Shown in pieces: positions 6,336 to 9,442 of a DNA stretch of 9,442 bases. The notes under the pieces are model-generated. The model was not told the origin of the DNA. It was given only the letters and a program-made list of their open reading frames with translations, and did not search any database. A program made the position numbers and the translations under genes. The DNA lies in NCBI GenBank assembly GCA_011524805.1, contig WTJO01000146.1, forward strand, positions 1 to 9,442, read 5' to 3'. Source of the stretch: Alphaproteobacteria bacterium (GTDB taxonomy: Bacteria > Pseudomonadota > Alphaproteobacteria > Puniceispirillales > Puniceispirillaceae). The stretch's first letter is position 1. Every line of letters begins with the position of its first letter.

Positions 6336-7852
6336 CCTGAATGTAGTCTGCCTGTCAGAAACCGCCTGTAAGATAGCGCTTCAAGCATATGAAGCCTGCT
6401 AATTATAGGGCTGGCATTCAAATCTGCTATGGTTCTGGCAACTCTTACAGCCTTATGCAGACCACGCGCAGATAGTTTCTGGGATTTCATCTCGTTATTC
6501 AGCAAGTCTGCTATTTCCGGATTACTGCCTATCTCGGCCTTAATCTCGGCGGCCGTCATAGTGACATTTAAGGGTGCATCCTTGATATTCAGACGCTGGC
6601 TAGCAAATTGGCGGGCAGCATCTATGCGTGACTTGATGGCGGCGGTCGGTTCTGATGCGCTAGAGGAGAGTAATTGTTCAGGCAAAACTTCTTCAACTTC
6701 CAAAGTGATGTCAAATCTGTCCAGCATAGGTCCTGAGATGCGTGCCATATAATTCTGGGCACAGACAGGTGCTTTTGAACAGGCACGTTCGGCATCGCAG
6801 AGATAGCCGCAACGACAGGGGTTCATCGCGGCGATCAGTTGAAACCGTGCGGGATAGCGAATATGGTGATTGGCACGTGCCACAATAATTTCGCCTGTTT
6901 CCAGAGGCTGTCTTAGACCGTCAAGCGCAGCGCGGTTAAATTCTGCCAACTCGTCCAGAAACAAAATCCCGTGATGTGCCAGCGACGCCTCACCCGGTAA
7001 TGCCTTGTTGCCGCCACCTACCAGCGAGGCCATAGAAGCCGAATGATGCGGGTCACGATATGGGCGTCTGCTTACCAGACCGGAGGCAGATAGCTGATTT
7101 GCGACAGAATGGATAATGGTTGTCTCAAGCGCTTCTTCTGGTGTAAGCGACGGAAGCAGAGCAGGCAATTTGCTGGCAAGCATGGGTTTACCTGCACCCG
7201 GTGGGCCAATCATCAGCATATGATGACCACCGGCCGCCGCAATTTCCAGTGCCTGTCTGGCTGTTTCCTGACCAACAATATCCGCCATATCAGGGCCATC
7301 TTCATTCTGGGTCAGCAGAAACTGTTCTGGTGCGGGTAGTCTGGTAACGCCCTTAATATGGGAAATCAGATCAGATAATCTGGAAGGGGCGGCAATATCT
7401 ATCTGGCCTGCCCATGCTGCCTCAGGCCCGTTTTCATGCGGGCAGACAAGTCCGGCACCTATTGAGGAGGCATGTAATGCGACTGGCAATATGCCAGATA
7501 CTTTATTAATTTCGGCAGATAGGGATAATTCGCCAAATACCACAAACCCGTCCAGACTATCCGCAGGCAACACCCCCATTGCCAGCAAAATGCCCATCGC
7601 TATTGGCAAATCGAAATGTGCACCTTCCTTGATGATATCTGCCGGTGCCAGATTAACCGCAACACGTTTGGCTGGTGAAGCCAATCCCAAAGATGAGAGC
7701 GCTGCCCTGACGCGCTCCTTTGATTCTGCAACGGATTTATCAGCCAGTCCGACAATTGCCATTGCCGGCAACCCGTTTGAGATATGCACCTGAACAGATA
7801 CAGGCAAAACATCAACCCCTCTTAGTGACACGGTTTGAATGACAGATTGCAT
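6332..7852 (-). CDS. comM: ComM/YifB family Mg-chelatase-like AAA+ ATPase with altered Walker A
   Basis: 506 residues, the usual length. The N-terminal S16-protease-like (ChlI) domain spans about 20-140 and includes NGLPAMAIVGLADKSVAESK (26-45) and KEGAHFDLPIA (75-85). The AAA+ core (about 190-390) has GPPGAGKP (216-223), YRDPHHSAS (265-273), Walker B ILFLDEL (296-302), FQLIAAMNPCRCG (337-349) and the sensor/arginine-finger segment GPMLDRFD (374-381). The C-terminal ChlI-type domain (about 400-500) includes SARGLHKAVRVARTIADL. Characterised ComM is a hexameric helicase that promotes branch migration during natural transformation; YifB-family members are also widespread in bacteria not known to be competent. 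The odd feature is Pro223 (CCC at 7184-7186) where the Walker A Ser/Thr should be. The start ATG has only a weak purine-rich AAGAGA upstream. The gene stands alone on its strand and converges on gshB. Confidence 0.93.
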   Translation of the reverse strand: MQSVIQTVSLRGVDVLPVSVQVHISNGLPAMAIVGLADKSVAESKERVRAALSSLGLASPAKRVAVNLAPADIIKEGAHFDLPIAMGILLAMGVLPADSLDGFVVFGELSLSAEINKVSGILPVALHASSIGAGLVCPHENGPEAAWAGQIDIAAPSRLSDLISHIKGVTRLPAPEQFLLTQNEDGPDMADIVGQETARQALEIAAAGGHHMLMIGPPGAGKPMLASKLPALLPSLTPEEALETTIIHSVANQLSASGLVSRRPYRDPHHSASMASLVGGGNKALPGEASLAHHGILFLDELAEFNRAALDGLRQPLETGEIIVARANHHIRYPARFQLIAAMNPCRCGYLCDAERACSKAPVCAQNYMARISGPMLDRFDITLEVEEVLPEQLLSSSASEPTAAIKSRIDAARQFASQRLNIKDAPLNVTMTAAEIKAEIGSNPEIADLLNNEMKSQKLSARGLHKAVRVARTIADLNASPIISRLHMLEALSYRRFLTGRLHSG

Positions 7853-7896
7853 AATTTTTCTCTTTTTGAGGGCATAAACAGATATGCCTATGCTAG

Positions 7897-7909
7897 CAGA
7901 GTTTCTCTG
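7897..7909. repeat. Small perfect dyad upstream of comM
   Basis: CAGAG-TTT-CTCTG, two 5-base arms around a 3-base centre, about 45 bases upstream of the comM start, in the 120-base gap between comM and the HIT gene. It could be an operator half-site pair or chance; no T-run follows on either strand, so it is not a terminator. I see no convincing -35/-10 pair in this gap. Confidence 0.25.
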
Positions 7910-7972
7910 ATTTAATAAAGCGTAATCATCTGTCGGAGGGCAGTTTTAGGATATCAGCCCATATGCGGTGGC

Positions 7973-8344
7973 CTAGGCCTTGCGATGCAGCATCGGGCCT
8001 ACCGCCTCGCCACCCAGAATATGGATATGCAGATGCGGTACATCCTGATGACCATCTGTGCCGGTATTGGCTATCAGCCTGTAGCCTGACTTTTCAAGAC
8101 CGGCAATGCCGACAACACGCGCGATAGCGGCAAAATAGGCTGTCTGTTCTTCTGCAGATGCATTTGTGCAGAAATCGGTCATATCCGTATAGGCGCCTTT
8201 GGGGATCACCAGAATATGCACCTTGCGTTGCGGCTGAATATCATAAAAGCTTAGCGTATGGTCACATTCATCAACTTTATTGCAGGGAATGTCTCCACGC
8301 AGAATCTTAGCAAAAATATTTTGTTGGTCATATAGCCCGCTCAT
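7973..8344 (-). CDS. HinT-like HIT family hydrolase
   Basis: 123-residue histidine-triad protein of the HinT branch. Members typically cleave purine nucleoside phosphoramidates and aminoacyl-adenylates in the cytoplasm. The N-terminal FAKILRGDIPCNKV (11-24) and the KVHILVIPK segment (41-49) are typical of HinT. The active-site triad H104-L-H106-I-H108 lies in VPHLHIHILGG (102-112), and TGTDGHQDV (94-102) is the loop before it. The C-terminus is short and ends in RKA. AGGAG lies 6 bases before the ATG. It is 47 bases downstream of hisE on the same strand, the usual alphaproteobacterial order (hisF, hisE, HIT or coaA), so it is probably the last gene of the his operon in view. The stop codon TAG sits at the centre of the 10-base palindrome GGCCTAGGCC (7970-7979). 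The family is certain; the substrate is not. Confidence 0.92.
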   Translation of the reverse strand: MSGLYDQQNIFAKILRGDIPCNKVDECDHTLSFYDIQPQRKVHILVIPKGAYTDMTDFCTNASAEEQTAYFAAIARVVGIAGLEKSGYRLIANTGTDGHQDVPHLHIHILGGEAVGPMLHRKA

Positions 8345-8366
8345 CTCTATCTCCTGAATCTTGCCT

Positions 8367-8375
8367 ATAATATCA
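8367..8375 (-). promoter_or_regulatory. Possible extended -10 promoter for the HIT gene
   Basis: On the minus strand, TG-A-TATTAT (TATTAT at 8372-8367) lies in the hisE-HIT gap, with an expected start near 8360, about 16 bases before the start codon. There is no -35 at normal spacing. It may only supplement read-through from hisE. Confidence 0.25.
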
Positions 8376-8391
8376 AAATGGCCGCACCAAA

Positions 8392-8724
8392 CTAGGTGTC
8401 TATGCGGGATGCTTTTTCAGCGTGGCCGGACAGACCCTGACGTGCCTGAAGAATATCCCATACCTGCCGAGGTGTAATTCCTGCCGCCTGCCAGACAACA
8501 AGCAGATGATATAGCAGATCAGCTGATTCTTCTGCCAGCTTTTCGCCATTGCCAGAGATAGCCTCAATCAGCGCCTCGGTTGCTTCCTCAACCAGCTTTC
8601 TGGCTGGCATCTCAGGGGCATTTTCAAGCAGATGGGCAGTATAGCTGGTCTCAGCGCTATCTGAGGCACGCTGTGCAATTACCTCTGCCAGCCTATCCAG
8701 AATATGAGTAGAGTTATCTGTCAT
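8392..8724 (-). CDS. hisE: HisE, phosphoribosyl-ATP pyrophosphohydrolase
   Basis: Second step of histidine biosynthesis: hydrolysis of phosphoribosyl-ATP to phosphoribosyl-AMP and pyrophosphate. 110 residues, all-alpha MazG/HisE fold. The metal-binding helices are visible: KLVEEATEALIEAI (43-56, with E46, E47 and E50) and KLAEESADLLYHLLVVW (62-78, with E65/E66 and D69). HisE is a stand-alone protein here, not fused to HisI. The ATG follows the hisF TGA by 7 bases, and GAGG overlaps that stop codon at a 5-base spacing, so translation is probably coupled. It ends in TAG within CTAG. Confidence 0.95.
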   Translation of the reverse strand: MTDNSTHILDRLAEVIAQRASDSAETSYTAHLLENAPEMPARKLVEEATEALIEAISGNGEKLAEESADLLYHLLVVWQAAGITPRQVWDILQARQGLSGHAEKASRIDT

Positions 8725-8731
8725 TCTGACC

Positions 8732-9442
8732 TCACAATGCTAGCCGCCTGACAGGCACATTTGCTGCCTGCATAGCTGATTTTGCCTCATCTATTGAAAA
8801 TTGTCCAAAATGAAATACCGAGGCAGCCAGCACTGCGCTGGCATGGCCTTGGGTAATGGCATCTGCAAAATGCTCTGGCTTGCCAGCCCCGCCAGAAGCA
8901 ATTACTGGTATTCCGACCGCATCGCTAACTGCGCGTGTAAGCGGAATGTCGAACCCGTCCTTTGTGCCATCGCCATCCATCGAGGTCAGCAATATCTCGC
9001 CTGCGCCGCGCTGCTCAGCATCTATTGCCCAGCTTATCGCATCAATGCCTGTTGGCTGGCGGCCGCCTCTGGTAAAGACTTCAAAAAACCCTTTATCGTT
9101 TAGACGCGCATCAATCGCCAGCACAACACATTGCGAACCAAATTTATCTGCAGCACGCGAAATAAGATCAGGGTCCGTCACTGCAGAAGAATTGACAGAT
9201 ACCTTGTCAGCGCCACATCTGAGCAATTTTTTGAAATCATCAACTTCGCGCACCCCGCCGCCCACCGTTACAGGCATAAAACATACATCTGCGGTGCGTG
9301 ATACAACATCATAAATCGTATCTCGCCCTTCATGGGTGGCGGTGATATCCAGAAAACACAGTTCATCTGCGCCTGCTGCGTCATAAATCCGTGCCTGTTC
9401 GACAGGATCGCCCGCATCCTTTAGATTGACAAAATTCACACC
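8732..9442 (-). CDS. hisF: HisF, imidazole glycerol phosphate synthase cyclase subunit (5' end outside window)
   Basis: TIM-barrel cyclase. With the glutaminase HisH it converts PRFAR and ammonia to imidazole glycerol phosphate and AICAR. The frame runs to the right edge; the last codons read Gly-Val-Asn-Phe-Val, the family's GxNF segment at about residues 20-24. The apparent GTG start at 9439 is therefore internal, and about 19 N-terminal residues, including the first catalytic Asp (D11), lie outside. Counting from that Val as residue 21, the second catalytic Asp falls at 130 (VVLAIDARL), as in characterised HisF. Other motifs are DELCFLDITA, TVGGGVR, GADKVSVNS, LLTSMDGDGTKDGFD, PVIASGGAGKPEHF and AASVFHF. 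The C-terminus is complete and the stop is TGA, overlapping the hisE ribosome-binding site. An upstream hisA is expected just beyond the window. Confidence 0.97.
   Translation of the reverse strand, partial: GVNFVNLKDAGDPVEQARIYDAAGADELCFLDITATHEGRDTIYDVVSRTADVCFMPVTVGGGVREVDDFKKLLRCGADKVSVNSSAVTDPDLISRAADKFGSQCVVLAIDARLNDKGFFEVFTRGGRQPTGIDAISWAIDAEQRGAGEILLTSMDGDGTKDGFDIPLTRAVSDAVGIPVIASGGAGKPEHFADAITQGHASAVLAASVFHFGQFSIDEAKSAMQAANVPVRRLAL

Noticed and set aside
7970..7979. GGCCTAGGCC palindrome at the HIT gene stop as a binding site
   Set aside because: A single 10-base palindrome formed by the last codons and the stop; no second copy or promoter context supports a site.
9437..9439. GTG at 9439 as the real start of hisF
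   Set aside because: The codon is the Val in the family's G-x-N-F segment; about 19 further residues, including catalytic D11, should lie beyond the window.
1..9442. A novel defence, mobile or biosynthetic system
   Set aside because: All eleven genes fall into known housekeeping families with familiar neighbours. No long unexplained interval, atypical composition block, integrase, transposase, repeat array or tRNA-borne junction is visible.

Overview
This window is a gene-dense bacterial chromosomal segment holding eleven protein-coding genes and almost no free space. The gene families (RdgB-HemW, RsmI-YraN-GshB, ComM/YifB, HisF-HisE-HIT), the domain sequences and the moderate G+C (close to half by eye, not computed) point to an alphaproteobacterium. 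A free-living marine lineage such as SAR116/Puniceispirillum is possible, but that placement is an inference with low confidence. No phage, insertion sequence, CRISPR array, RNA gene or other accessory element is visible.

Layout. (1) Positions 1-1716, plus strand: the 3' part of rdgB (house-cleaning NTP pyrophosphatase, cut by the left window edge) overlaps hemW (radical-SAM heme chaperone). (2) Positions 1713-3230, minus strand: a lipoprotein of the LpoA / penicillin-binding-protein-activator type. Its stop codon interlocks with that of hemW. (3) Positions 3231-3375: a divergent intergenic region. A TATAAT box lies only 5 bp from the rsmI start codon, which suggests a leaderless transcript. 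(4) Positions 3376-6335, plus strand: rsmI (16S rRNA ribose methyltransferase), yraN (UPF0102 nuclease-fold protein), a two-BON-domain outer-membrane lipoprotein (DolP/YraP-like) with its own sigma70-type promoter, and gshB (glutathione synthetase). (5) Positions 6332-7852, minus strand: comM/yifB, an MCM-like AAA+ ATPase. Its stop again interlocks with that of gshB. (6) Positions 7973-9442, minus strand: hisF (cut by the right edge), hisE and a HinT-like HIT hydrolase, in transcription order hisF-hisE-hinT. This is the end of a histidine biosynthesis operon.

How the genes fit together. lpoA/rsmI divergent, then yraN and dolP, recalls the E. coli rsmI / lpoA-yraN-diaA-dolP neighbourhood. Here diaA is absent, yraN and dolP lie on the rsmI side, and gshB follows. 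It is a small envelope-plus-translation housekeeping island: LpoA and DolP act at the outer membrane on peptidoglycan synthesis and integrity, RsmI acts on the ribosome, and GshB supplies glutathione. HisF and HisE catalyse steps of histidine synthesis.

I see no previously undescribed system. The points most worth a second look are these: a proline in the Walker A Ser/Thr position of ComM; two independent convergent gene pairs whose TAG stops share one CTAG palindrome; 8 of 11 genes ending in TAG, with the only two TGA stops built into the next gene's Shine-Dalgarno; and the leaderless-looking rsmI promoter.
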